Shown: one piece after another, positions 1-8,218 of the stretch
Numbering within the stretch: position 1 is the stretch's first letter
How the letters are laid out: every line of letters begins with the position of its first letter
Assembly: GCA_033762195.1 (NCBI GenBank)
Contig: JANRLV010000027.1
Coordinates: forward strand, 1 to 25,378
Direction: 5' to 3'
Length of the DNA stretch: 25,378 nucleotides
Source: SpSt-398 sp033762195
GTDB lineage: Bacteria; Bacteroidota; Bacteroidia; Chitinophagales; Chitinophagaceae
The notes under the pieces: model-generated
Database searches by the model: none
What the model was told of the DNA's origin: nothing
What the model saw: the letters and a program-made list of their open reading frames with translations, nothing else
Made by a program: the position numbers and the translations under genes

Positions 1-626
1 TACCCCAGATAGTCGCCTACAAACTTCTTGGCATCCTCCGTGGGAATATAGGTCCACTGCTTCTTCTTATCACTACTGAAAAAATCGATCTGAAAAGTAT
101 AGTCACGGTCCTCCCGGCTGGGCATATTGGATATAAAGCCAAGGCCATCTATCGGGTAAAGCCCTTTGAAGTTGTTCTCATCATTGTTGTTGACAAAATA
201 GGTGGCCGCCAGGTAGCGCTTCTCTTTATTGGTTAGCTGGCGCAGATAAATAAACTTCTTTTTACCATCCGCCCCATATACCTGGTAATCGAGCGTTTTG
301 TCCTCTTTATTATAAAAAAGAAAGATCAGATCGGTGCCATTAAAGGACGACTCCAGCATGTTCACCCGCTTATCATCCACAAACTTGACCTCTTTCAGCT
401 TTTTTAGATTATCATCCGTAATCTGAAGGGTGTACTCATAGTTCTGCTTATCCACTTTATCACTGGCATAAAAGAAATAATATCCCTTTACCTCACTTCC
501 CTCTTTAATAGCATCCGTGTTTCGAATATTAATCTTGTATACATTTTCGATAGCGGACAATTGGGCCTTGGCGGAATTCATACCGAACAGGGCCAATAAA
601 AAAATGGCAAATATTCCCTTTTTCAT
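1..626 (-). CDS. Secreted hypothetical protein, 3' end outside the window
   Basis: The reading frame opens at the ATG whose complement ends at base 626 and stays open to the window edge, giving about 208 residues with the C-terminus missing. The N-terminus (MKKGIFAIFLLALFG, then NSAKAQ) is a typical signal peptide with a likely signal peptidase I site after AKA, so the product is probably periplasmic or surface-exposed. The mature part is rich in Lys, Asp and Tyr with alternating beta-like segments (for example YYFFYASDK and LIFLFYNKEDKTLDYQVYG). I do not recognise a named domain. It starts 10 bases after the stop of the M48 metalloprotease on the same strand, so the two are almost certainly cotranscribed and may act in the same envelope process; that link is inference. 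The start was chosen because it gives the signal peptide. Confidence 0.8.
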   Translation of the reverse strand, partial: MKKGIFAIFLLALFGMNSAKAQLSAIENVYKINIRNTDAIKEGSEVKGYYFFYASDKVDKQNYEYTLQITDDNLKKLKEVKFVDDKRVNMLESSFNGTDLIFLFYNKEDKTLDYQVYGADGKKKFIYLRQLTNKEKRYLAATYFVNNNDENNFKGLYPIDGLGFISNMPSREDRDYTFQIDFFSSDKKKQWTYIPTEDAKKFVGDYLG

Positions 627-636
627 GTTGTGCTTT

Positions 637-2031
637 TTATTTATTGAGATCACTCTCTTTTTTAAATTCGTAAAGTCGTTTTAATTCAGTCTTGAAGGCC
701 GGTATATCCTTCATCTGTTCATAATATTTTTTACAGAATGCGGTATTGAGCGCCAGTATCTCGTCCAATTTGATCCGGCCAATCATTCGAAGCAGATTAT
801 TGTAGGTGGGTGGATAGGTTTTGTCCTCGGTATCCACCTTTAACCCGAGTTTATGTACCTTCTGATTCAGATAGACATCATTCCAGGCCCTGACAATAGT
901 ATAAATAGCCGTTTTGTTATCCTGTTCCTTTCCCAGCAGCAGCAAGGCATAATAGATGTTCCTGCCTAACTGATCATTCCGGTAACACCCTTCCATGATC
1001 TCGTAATAAAGGTCATGACGCAATTGGTGAAAATAAACAGAATCGACCAGAAAGGTTTTCCCATTCCCAGGATATTTTGCCAGCAGGGGCTCCATTTGAC
1101 TGATCCGTACCATACAATCCGGATGTGTTTTGAGGGAATCTTCCTCCTTTTTCACCTTGACATCCACCTCCTCCGCCATCTCGCCAAAGATCACGGACTC
1201 TTTCTGTGTCCATCGCTTTTTGAAGGCATAATCAGGCAGATTGAATACTTTTTCTACCATTGCCCCGGAGGGGTCAAGGAACAGGGTGTCGTCCACCTTA
1301 TCAAGTAATAAAAGGGTTTGCCGGGCTGCTCCCGGATCATATCCGGCCTTGATCATCAGGTCGATCGCAAAGGCATCCGCCTGGCTTTCTTTATCACGTC
1401 CATGACGACGGGTATTGAAGGTGAGTTGTTTGACAAACTTCTCAAACTCGCGGTTCACGCCATACTCCTGGGCCTTTATTCGCTTCAGTTCTGCTTTGAA
1501 CACATCACTGTTCACGGTTTCCACAATCTTACGTATGGCTTCCGGTGTGTGTTTCAGGTAATAATGCGCGATCTCATGACCCAGAACGAAGACCAGCTCA
1601 GCTTCCGATTGCATGTAATACACAAGTCCGGCATTCAGCGCCAGGGTACCATCGCCCATGCTGACGGCATTGGGCCACCAATCGCGGGAAAAAACAACCC
1701 TCAAATCAAGCCCTTTCAGGGCAGGTTCGGCACTGGCCAGCTTGTCTACCAGTTTTTGCAGGTATTCATATGACAGTTTTTCCGTAACCGGGCTTGCGCT
1801 TTTCCAGAATTTCTCGATTTCGGTAAACTGATCTTTATAAATGCGTTTGTAATCCTCTGCATAGGTCTTGCCTGCACCATTGATGGCGGCCTCTTTTTTA
1901 ACAAGTGATTCGTTGAGTAATAGTTGACGCTTAACCGAATCATCTTCAAGAAAGGAATGAAGAGTTTGTCCCGGGGAAATAAGGGGAGTCAGAAACAGGA
2001 GGAGGCTGATAATTTCGAGCCTTATTTTCAT
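637..2031 (-). CDS. M48-family zinc metalloprotease, secreted
   Basis: This 464-residue protein has an N-terminal hydrophobic signal (about residues 5-20) and the gluzincin signature HEIAH at residues 152-156: two His zinc ligands around the catalytic Glu. The third ligand is probably Glu215 in the ESQAD motif, followed by the family-typical AIDLMIKAGYDP. M48 enzymes (the HtpX, Ste24 and BepA group) cleave misfolded or membrane-associated proteins. This one has no multi-span membrane domain, so it resembles the exported BepA/LoiP-like branch rather than HtpX. About 240 residues follow the protease core without a motif I recognise. The gene is followed after 10 bases by a secreted protein of unknown function and preceded by an SRPBCC gene. 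A possible -7 box (TAGTTTTG) lies just upstream. The substrate cannot be read from the sequence. Confidence 0.88.
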   Translation of the reverse strand: MKIRLEIISLLLFLTPLISPGQTLHSFLEDDSVKRQLLLNESLVKKEAAINGAGKTYAEDYKRIYKDQFTEIEKFWKSASPVTEKLSYEYLQKLVDKLASAEPALKGLDLRVVFSRDWWPNAVSMGDGTLALNAGLVYYMQSEAELVFVLGHEIAHYYLKHTPEAIRKIVETVNSDVFKAELKRIKAQEYGVNREFEKFVKQLTFNTRRHGRDKESQADAFAIDLMIKAGYDPGAARQTLLLLDKVDDTLFLDPSGAMVEKVFNLPDYAFKKRWTQKESVIFGEMAEEVDVKVKKEEDSLKTHPDCMVRISQMEPLLAKYPGNGKTFLVDSVYFHQLRHDLYYEIMEGCYRNDQLGRNIYYALLLLGKEQDNKTAIYTIVRAWNDVYLNQKVHKLGLKVDTEDKTYPPTYNNLLRMIGRIKLDEILALNTAFCKKYYEQMKDIPAFKTELKRLYEFKKESDLNK

Positions 2032-2048
2032 GATAATCGGTTCGGGGG

Positions 2049-2056
2049 CAAAACTA
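2049..2056 (-). promoter_or_regulatory. Possible -7 box of the M48 protease operon
   Basis: Read on the minus strand, TAGTTTTG matches the Bacteroidota -7 consensus TAnnTTTG and lies 17 bases before the M48 start codon. I see no clear TTG or TTTG element at the expected 19-21 base distance upstream, so this is only a half match. Confidence 0.35.
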
Positions 2057-2076
2057 ATACATCTTTTTGAGAGATT

Positions 2077-2535
2077 TTACCCGAATATCTCCTCCACCCG
2101 CTTCACCCGATAGGCAAAGATATCCTCCAACTGCTTCCGTATAAATAAACGATTGGCCCAATCCCCAATAAACCCAAGGGGAATTTTATAATGCACGATA
2201 TCCGTCATTTCCACCCCACCCGATACTTCCTTGAAATGATGCTGATGATGCCAGAGGGAATAAGGCCCAAAACGCTGTTCATCCACAAAATAAGTCCGGT
2301 CCCGTACATGCGTGATCTCGGTCATCCAGTACATGGAGATGCCCCCCAAAGGGCTTACCTTGTATTCAATAATTTGCCCCGGGTACATGGTATCCCCATG
2401 GTGCCGGGAAATGATCCGGAAATTCATTCGGGCCGGGGTAATGGATTGTAAATTTGCAGGGTTGGAAAAAAAGGCCCAGGCCACATCGAGGGTGACGGGA
2501 ATGAACTGGGTTGCCTTGAGATTGTACGTGGCCAT
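2077..2535 (-). CDS. SRPBCC (START/polyketide cyclase-like) family protein
   Basis: The 152-residue product has the look of a single SRPBCC helix-grip domain: an N-terminal strand (FIPVTLDVAWAFFSNPANL) leading into a helix, a series of beta strands with Trp/His-rich stretches (LWHHQHHF), and a long amphipathic C-terminal helix (FIRKQLEDIFAYRVKRVEEI). The phrase 'AWAFFSNPANLQSITP' is characteristic of the cell-division-inhibitor/CoxG-like branch of SRPBCC proteins. Such domains bind hydrophobic ligands in an internal cavity; the ligand here is unknown. There is no signal peptide, so it is cytosolic. It is divergent from the helicase-nuclease gene (54-bp gap) and lies 45 bp upstream of the M48 gene on the same strand, so it could lead that operon or be independent. 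Confidence 0.8.
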   Translation of the reverse strand: MATYNLKATQFIPVTLDVAWAFFSNPANLQSITPARMNFRIISRHHGDTMYPGQIIEYKVSPLGGISMYWMTEITHVRDRTYFVDEQRFGPYSLWHHQHHFKEVSGGVEMTDIVHYKIPLGFIGDWANRLFIRKQLEDIFAYRVKRVEEIFG

Positions 2536-2589
2536 ATTTTTTGTTTTCGCAGATTACACAAATAACTATAACCAGGAGAAATTGTTTAG

Positions 2590-5500
2590 ATGTACCAAAA
2601 AGAAAAGCTGGAAGCAAAATTCAAGGAGGAATACCAGAAGCTGAACCCGCAGCAACGTGTTGCCGTGGATGCCATTGAAGGCCCGGTGATGGTGATCGCA
2701 GGACCAGGTACGGGAAAAACACAGATCCTGGCCAGCCGGATCGGTAAGATACTGCTGGATACAGATGCGCGTCCGGAGAATATTCTCTGCCTCACCTATA
2801 CAGAAGCAGGGGTAGTGGCCATGCGCAAAAGATTGCTCCAGTTCATTGGCCCTGACTCTTACAAAGTAACCATCTCTACCTTTCACGGTTTTTGCAATGA
2901 TGTGATTCAGGAAAACCTGAACCTTTTTGAAAAAACGGCCCTCGATCCTATTTCTGATCTGGAGAAAGCTGCCATGTTCAAAGAGCTGATCGATGGCCTG
3001 CCCAAGAACAATCCTCTGAAACGTTACCGGGGCGATGTATATTTTGAAGCTACCCGCCTTCAGAAATTATTCAGTGATATGAAGCGGGAAGGTTGGACAC
3101 CGGCCTTTATGCTCGAACGAATTGATGAATATATCAGCTCCCTGCCCACCCGGGATGAATTTATATATAAACGAAAATACAAGGAGTTCAATCCCGGCGA
3201 CCCCAAGCAACACCTGATCGATGAGGCGAAAGAAAAAATGGAGACCCTGAAAGCCGCTATCCGTGAATTTGACCGCTTTCAGGAACTGATGCGGAAAAAG
3301 AACCGCTACGACTTTGATGATATGATCAACTGGGTGATCCGCGCCTTTGAAGCCAATAAGAACCTGCTGGCGAATTATCAGGAACAATACCAATATATCC
3401 TGGTGGATGAATACCAGGATACCAGTGGTACACAAAACCGGATCGTACAACTGCTGATCAATTACTGGGATAAACCCAATGTGTTTGTGGTAGGAGATGA
3501 CGACCAGAGTATCTACCGTTTTCAGGGCGCCAACGTGGAGAATATGCTTGATTTTGCGCAGCAATACCGCGAAGCGCTGAGCACGGTGGTCCTCACCAAT
3601 AACTACCGCTCCACGCAACCGATCCTGAATGTTTCCAAAAACCTGATCGAGCGGAATGAAGAACGATTGGTGAAAAAGATCGACGGTTTGAGCAAGGACC
3701 TGCTTTCTGCCAACGAAAAGATCCGGGAATTGACCCATACTCCCCTTTTATTTGAATACCAGAAAATGAGGGATGAAATGATCGGCGTCACACTTCAGGT
3801 GGAAAAACTGGTGAAATCAGGAGTAAACCCGGGGCGTATTGGTATCATTTACCGGGAGAATAAATACGGGGATGAACTATCGGCTTTTTTGCGTCAAAGG
3901 GGCATTCCGGTGTACACCAAGCGCAGCCAGAATTTATTTGAGATACCCCTGGCCAGAAAAATTCTCAACATGCTCCGCTACCTCGCCGCGGAACATGATA
4001 CGCCCTACGGTGGCGATGAGTTGCTTTTTGAGATCCTCCATTATCATTGGTTTGGGATCGCCCCGATCGAGATCGCGAAGCTGAGTATCGAAGTATCTGA
4101 AAAGAAATTTTCTGAAGACCCTACTTCCATTCGCCGGTTATTAAGTGAAAAAGCAGGACAACCGGGTCGTGATCTTTTTACGCCGGGCTTGTCAGAACCA
4201 CTCAAAAATGCAAGCGCCGTTTTGGAAAAATTGATCGGTGCCGTTTCCAATATCACGCTGCAACAGTTATTTGAAGAATTGATACGCAGCACAGGATTGT
4301 TGCAACAAGTTGTGGAAAGTCCCAATAAACATGAGGACCTGGAAGTGATCTCGGCACTGTTTGATTTCATTCAGGAAGAGAACCGGAGAGCGCCGCGCAT
4401 GACCCTTCTCGATCTGGTACAACTGACCGACCTGATGGAGAAGGAAGAACTTCGCCTGCCTCTGCCCCGGGTGAGTGGCAGTGATAAAGGCGTCAACCTG
4501 ATGACGGCTCATGGTTCCAAGGGACTTGAATTTGAGCATGTCTTTGTGGTGGGGGTTAATGCAAAAAGCTGGGATAAAAAGAAAGGGGGGAACCGGGATT
4601 TCTCCCTGCCTGATACACTCTTCTCTTCGCAACCCAAACAATCCGATGAAGAAGAACAAAGACGGTTATTTTATGTGGCCCTGACCCGTGCGGAACAGCA
4701 TCTTTATATCTCCTATTCCCTTTTTAAAAATGACGGAAAAGAACAGGAACCTTCCCGTTTCATTGCGGAAATGCTGGAAGGGCATCCCCTGCCTGTGGAA
4801 AAAGTGGTGATCGATGAAGCGGTGGAAGATGAGTTCGCGCTCCTGCGCTTCTCCGATGCCCCGCCACCGGAATGGGAACAGGCCGATGAAGATGTCGTGG
4901 GACGTATGCTGGATAAGTTTACCATGAACGTTACCGCCCTGAACAATTACCTGAACTGTCCACTGGAATTTTATTTCCGCAACCTGATCCGTATTCCCTC
5001 TCCTAAAAATGAGAATACAGAGTTTGGTTCAGCCGTCCACTATGCGTTGGAACAACTCTTTCGAAAAATGCAGGATGATGGAAAAGACAGTTTTCCTCCC
5101 GTGCATGCCTTTGTGGCCGATTTCGACTGGTACATGCACCGGCACCGCGAGAGTTTTACCCAGGAACAGTTTGACCGCCGGATCGAATATGGGCACCAGA
5201 TACTCCCGGCCTATTATGAAAAATACAGCGGTAGTTGGAACAGGATCGTGGCCATTGAACGAAACATCCGCAATGTGGTGGTTAAAGGCGTGCCGCTAAA
5301 GGGGAAACTTGACAAACTTGAATTTGATGGCAAGTCAGTGAATGTGGTGGATTATAAGACGGGCAACCCCGACAACGCGAAAGACAAATTACAGCCCCCG
5401 AACGATAAATCACCCAATGGAGGTGACTATTGGCGACAAGCGGTTTTTTATAAAATCCTGGTGGACCACTACGAGAGTAAAGACTGGAAAGTAGTGAGCA

Positions 5501-5694
5501 CCGAATTTGACTTTATTGAGCCGGACAAAAAGAAACAATACCGGAAACAGAAATTAGTGATCACCCCCGCGGATATTACCACAGTGACCCAGCAGATCGT
5601 GGAGACCTGGGAGAAGATTCAAAACCGGGACTTCTATACCGGGTGTGGGAAGGAGGATTGTCATTGGTGTGGGTTCGTGAGGGAAGTAAGTTGA
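2590..5694 (+). CDS. UvrD/PcrA-type ATP-dependent helicase with C-terminal RecB-like nuclease
   Basis: This 1034-residue protein is an SF1A DNA helicase fused to a PD-(D/E)XK nuclease. Visible in order: Q motif (LNPQQRVAVDAI), Walker A AGPGTGKT (37-44), Walker B VDEYQDT (272-278), motif III GDDDQSIYRFQGA (302-314), motif V around TAHGSKGLEF (639-648) and motif VI with VALTRA (696-701). The C-terminal part begins near YLNCPLEFYFR and carries the nuclease residues: GSAVH (813-817), Asp908 in KLDKLEF and Asp921/Lys923 in DYKTG. Four cysteines (790, 1019, 1024, 1027) bracket this domain in the way AddB and Cas4 hold a 4Fe-4S cluster. The role is probably end resection or repair of double-strand breaks, as AddAB/RecBCD-like enzymes do. 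An AGGAGA sits 10 bases before the ATG, one of the few clear ribosome-binding sites here. Confidence 0.92.
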   Translation: MYQKEKLEAKFKEEYQKLNPQQRVAVDAIEGPVMVIAGPGTGKTQILASRIGKILLDTDARPENILCLTYTEAGVVAMRKRLLQFIGPDSYKVTISTFHGFCNDVIQENLNLFEKTALDPISDLEKAAMFKELIDGLPKNNPLKRYRGDVYFEATRLQKLFSDMKREGWTPAFMLERIDEYISSLPTRDEFIYKRKYKEFNPGDPKQHLIDEAKEKMETLKAAIREFDRFQELMRKKNRYDFDDMINWVIRAFEANKNLLANYQEQYQYILVDEYQDTSGTQNRIVQLLINYWDKPNVFVVGDDDQSIYRFQGANVENMLDFAQQYREALSTVVLTNNYRSTQPILNVSKNLIERNEERLVKKIDGLSKDLLSANEKIRELTHTPLLFEYQKMRDEMIGVTLQVEKLVKSGVNPGRIGIIYRENKYGDELSAFLRQRGIPVYTKRSQNLFEIPLARKILNMLRYLAAEHDTPYGGDELLFEILHYHWFGIAPIEIAKLSIEVSEKKFSEDPTSIRRLLSEKAGQPGRDLFTPGLSEPLKNASAVLEKLIGAVSNITLQQLFEELIRSTGLLQQVVESPNKHEDLEVISALFDFIQEENRRAPRMTLLDLVQLTDLMEKEELRLPLPRVSGSDKGVNLMTAHGSKGLEFEHVFVVGVNAKSWDKKKGGNRDFSLPDTLFSSQPKQSDEEEQRRLFYVALTRAEQHLYISYSLFKNDGKEQEPSRFIAEMLEGHPLPVEKVVIDEAVEDEFALLRFSDAPPPEWEQADEDVVGRMLDKFTMNVTALNNYLNCPLEFYFRNLIRIPSPKNENTEFGSAVHYALEQLFRKMQDDGKDSFPPVHAFVADFDWYMHRHRESFTQEQFDRRIEYGHQILPAYYEKYSGSWNRIVAIERNIRNVVVKGVPLKGKLDKLEFDGKSVNVVDYKTGNPDNAKDKLQPPNDKSPNGGDYWRQAVFYKILVDHYESKDWKVVSTEFDFIEPDKKKQYRKQKLVITPADITTVTQQIVETWEKIQNRDFYTGCGKEDCHWCGFVREVS

Positions 5695-5719
5695 TTTCAC
5701 GGAAAAAACGGATTACACG
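5693..5719 (+). repeat. Three 9-nt direct repeats after the helicase stop codon
   Basis: GATTTCACG, GAAAAAACG and GATTACACG follow each other without a gap, and the next bases start GATGGCGG. The first unit overlaps the stop codon of the helicase gene. The function is unknown. Confidence 0.4.
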
Positions 5720-5747
5720 GATGGCGGTTATATTGTTTTCTTAAAAT

Positions 5748-5760
5748 GGGGGAATCCCCG
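5748..5760. terminator. Small GC hairpin downstream of the helicase gene
   Basis: GGGG-AAT-CCCC forms a short stem with a three-base loop between the helicase and the lipoprotein gene. No U-tract follows, so it is a weak terminator candidate only. Confidence 0.25.
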
Positions 5761-5781
5761 CTAATTGAGTGGGCCATTCTG

Positions 5782-5789
5782 TAAGTTTG
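5782..5789 (+). promoter_or_regulatory. Possible -7 box for the Ig-like lipoprotein gene
   Basis: TAAGTTTG matches TAnnTTTG and lies 18 bases before the start codon, implying a leader of roughly a dozen bases. No matching -33 element was found at the usual spacing. Confidence 0.4.
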
Positions 5790-5807
5790 CACTCCACTAC
5801 CTGAATC

Positions 5808-7244
5808 ATGAAGATCCCTTTTATCGATAGTAGATTAACTAAAGGATGGATATTTTCTATCCTACTAATCTCTATAATCATCCCAAAAATCCTGGTCCTC
5901 AGTTCCTGTGCCAATATGATCCCCCCATCTGGCGGCCCCCGCGATTCTCTGCCCCCGGTGTTAAGGAGTGTGACCCCACCCGATTCGAGTAAAGGATTTA
6001 GCTCAAGGACCATCACGTTTACCTTTGATGAATATGTGGAGCTACAGGAAATCCAGAAAAATCTATTGGTCTCCCCTACCCCCGAAGTAAACCCACAGGT
6101 AGAATCCAAACTGAAAACGGTAACGGTAAAATGGGAGGATACACTCGAAGCCAATACCACCTATTCCATCAATTTTGGGCGGGCGATTCAGGACATCAAC
6201 GAGCGTAACCCGCTGAAGAACTTTACCTATGTTTTCACTACTGGTCAATATTTCGACTCACTCGAATTCAGGGGCAATGTGATCCTGGCGGAAACAGGAG
6301 GGGTTGATTCTACCCTATTTGTACTCCTTCATCGCACGGGGGAAGATTCGGCCCTGGTCAATAAAAAGCCCAGGTATATGACCCGGGTGGATAAGAAGGG
6401 GGAATTCCTGTTCCGCACCCTTGCCCCCGGTACTTACCATGTGTATGCGCTGAAGGACGATAATGGTATTGGGAAATACTTTTCTACCGAACAACTTTTT
6501 GCCTTTGCTGATTCACCTGTAGTAATAAATGAGGACTCTACCCGGGCCATCACCCTATATGCCTATGCCGTCAAAAGGCCGCCGGAAACTTCCAGTTCAC
6601 CCGCAGCCCAGGCACCGGCAAGACCCAACGAGGTCGCCCGTTTACGCTTTGGCACTTCACTGACCGGCGCTGTTCAGGACCTGCTCCTTCCCTTTTCCCT
6701 GCAATTCACAGTACCCTTAAAAACATTTGACCCAACCCTGGTTAAAGTCAGCACGGATACCAGTTTTAATCCCGTTGCCGGATACACCTGGGAACTGGAT
6801 ACCTTAAAACAAAAAGCCACCCTGATCACCAATCTGCGGGAGGACACCCGGTACAATATCATTTTGGAAAAAGAATTTGGAACGGATACCCTTGGGCAGC
6901 AACTATTAAAATCAGATACGCTTACCTTCCAAACACGGCGTCAATCCGAATATGGCTCGCTCCGTATCCGGCTCAAAAATGCGGATAGCCTGCAGCGGCC
7001 TGTAGTCCTTATCAGCCAGAGTGGAAGACTGGTAAAATCAGCTTCGCTCGCCAAGGGCGAATTCTTTACCCCCCTATTCCTGCCCGGCAACTATGAACTC
7101 GCCCTGCTCTATGACCGGAACAACAATGGCCAATGGGATCCCGGAGAGTTTTTTGGAAAACGAATTCAACCTGAGATCGTAAAACCGGTGAAAGAGAAAT
7201 TGGTGGTACGGCCGAATTGGGAAAATGAAATTGACCTGGATTAA
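5808..7244 (+). CDS. Lipoprotein with N-terminal bacterial Ig-like (SbsA/Big_5-type) domain
   Basis: The 478-residue protein has a long hydrophobic leader ending in a lipobox, LSSC, with the lipidated Cys at residue 34. It is followed by the stretch ANMIPPSGGPRDSLPP that marks a widespread family of Bacteroidota lipoproteins. Residues about 47-150 (PPVLRSVTPPDSS to NFTYVFTTG) resemble a bacterial Ig-like fold of the SbsA/Big_5 type, and a second, similar segment seems to occur around 310-380. A carboxypeptidase-regulatory-like beta segment (GEFLFRTLAPGTYHVYALKDD) lies in the middle, and the C-terminus has DRNNNGQWDPGEF, a loop resembling calcium-binding DxNxNG loops. It is probably anchored in the outer membrane with a structural or binding role. 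A substrate cannot be inferred. The 169-bp gap to recR suggests separate transcription. Confidence 0.8.
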   Translation: MKIPFIDSRLTKGWIFSILLISIIIPKILVLSSCANMIPPSGGPRDSLPPVLRSVTPPDSSKGFSSRTITFTFDEYVELQEIQKNLLVSPTPEVNPQVESKLKTVTVKWEDTLEANTTYSINFGRAIQDINERNPLKNFTYVFTTGQYFDSLEFRGNVILAETGGVDSTLFVLLHRTGEDSALVNKKPRYMTRVDKKGEFLFRTLAPGTYHVYALKDDNGIGKYFSTEQLFAFADSPVVINEDSTRAITLYAYAVKRPPETSSSPAAQAPARPNEVARLRFGTSLTGAVQDLLLPFSLQFTVPLKTFDPTLVKVSTDTSFNPVAGYTWELDTLKQKATLITNLREDTRYNIILEKEFGTDTLGQQLLKSDTLTFQTRRQSEYGSLRIRLKNADSLQRPVVLISQSGRLVKSASLAKGEFFTPLFLPGNYELALLYDRNNNGQWDPGEFFGKRIQPEIVKPVKEKLVVRPNWENEIDLD

Positions 7245-7413
7245 GGGATATGAGGATGGAGAGGATTAATTTTGAGTACTTCGCATATCTTGTAGAAAGA
7301 GAGCCTGGGGGTGATGATAATTATTAAATAATGATGAAATTTGCCCTGGAAAAAATGGATAGGAAACCAGAATAATCCTAAAAATCAATTCTCCAAATCA
7401 ACCAATCCAGGTA

Positions 7414-8034
7414 ATGCAGCTATCCTCCCAACTTCTCGAATCCGCCGTAAGTGCTTTTGCCAAACTCCCCGGTATTGGTAAAAAAACGGCTTTGCGCCTG
7501 GTGCTGCACCTGTTGAAACAGGAGAAGGAGGAAGTGGGTCAGTTCAGTGAGATCATCAACCGGATGCGGCAGGATATTCGCTTTTGCCGTCGTTGCCACA
7601 ATGTATCCGATGCGGAGATCTGTTCAATATGCTCCAATAGCCTGCGCAAGCAGGATGTTATCTGTGTGGTAGAAACCATTCGGGATGTCATTGCCATTGA
7701 AAGCACCCAGCAATTCAATGGTACTTATCATGTACTGGGTGGGGTCATTTCCCCACTGGATGGTGTAGGTCCTGATCAATTGACCATTGAGAGTCTTGTA
7801 ACACGGGTACAAAAAGAAAACAGTAGCGAACTCATCTTTGCCCTCAATCCCACGATTCAGGGAGATACCACCATCTATTATATTCAGAAAAAGCTGCAGG
7901 GCATACCTGTCCGGATCACCACCATTGCCCGGGGCATTGCCTTTGGCGGCGAATTGGAATATGCCGATGAAATGACGTTGGCAAGAAGCCTCCAGAACCG
8001 GTTACCGGTGGAGTCGTATGTGGGGGGGAGGTGA
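7414..8034 (+). CDS. recR: Recombination mediator protein RecR
   Basis: The product is 206 residues, the usual size for RecR (about 200). An N-terminal helix-hairpin-helix includes LPGIGKKTALRL (18-29). The zinc finger is C58-x2-C61-x8-C70-x2-C73, and a Toprim domain starts near residue 81 (VICVVETIRDVIAIE) and runs to the C-terminus. RecR rings clamp DNA and, with RecO and RecF, load RecA onto SSB-coated gaps. The usual partner gene dnaX and the YbaB/EbfC gene found next to recR in many bacteria are not present; instead it sits between a lipoprotein and metH. The ATG at 7414 gives the normal N-terminus. A heptad-repeat element starts six bases after the stop codon. Confidence 0.96.
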   Translation: MQLSSQLLESAVSAFAKLPGIGKKTALRLVLHLLKQEKEEVGQFSEIINRMRQDIRFCRRCHNVSDAEICSICSNSLRKQDVICVVETIRDVIAIESTQQFNGTYHVLGGVISPLDGVGPDQLTIESLVTRVQKENSSELIFALNPTIQGDTTIYYIQKKLQGIPVRITTIARGIAFGGELEYADEMTLARSLQNRLPVESYVGGR

Positions 8035-8039
8035 GGTTG

Positions 8040-8179
8040 GAGGTTGGATGACAGATGACGGATGACGGAGGACAGATGACGGAGGTCCGGGGTCCGAAGT
8101 CCAGGACCGAAAGTCTGTCATCTGTCCTCCGTCATCCGTCATCCGTCCTCCGTCATCCAACCTCCACCATCCGCCCTCC
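8040..8179. repeat. Heptanucleotide repeat element, 20 units, forming a long hairpin
   Basis: The spacer after recR is built of 20 consecutive 7-nt units in one register: GAGGTTG, GATGACA, GATGACG, GATGACG, GAGGACA, GATGACG, then a central GAGGTCC, GGGGTCC, GAAGTCC, AGGACCG, AAAGTCT, then the complementary-type units GTCATCT, GTCCTCC, GTCATCC and so on to GCCCTCC. The left arm (8039-8080) and right arm (8117-8165) are inverted copies that differ by one extra unit. Transcribed RNA would form a very long stem, which may act as a terminator. The spacer 8035-8350 holds this element, then the metH promoter and a structured leader. Confidence 0.85.
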
Positions 8180-8181
8180 CC

Positions 8182-8212
8182 TTGCAAAATCCCCCTGCAA
8201 ACGCTATCTTTG
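8182..8212 (+). promoter_or_regulatory. Promoter of the metH operon (Bacteroidota type)
   Basis: A TTG at 8182-8184 is followed by exactly 20 bases and then TATCTTTG (8205-8212), a full match to the -33 TTG / -7 TAnnTTTG architecture of the Bacteroidota housekeeping sigma factor. Transcription would start near 8219-8220, leaving a 5' leader of about 130 bases before the metH ATG at 8351. Confidence 0.75.
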
Positions 8213-8218
8213 CCCCAC

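Noticed and set aside
3067..3738. 223-codon open frame opposite the helicase
   Set aside because: Antisense to conserved helicase motifs (Walker B and motif III); the translation is a mirror of biased codon use, not a protein family.
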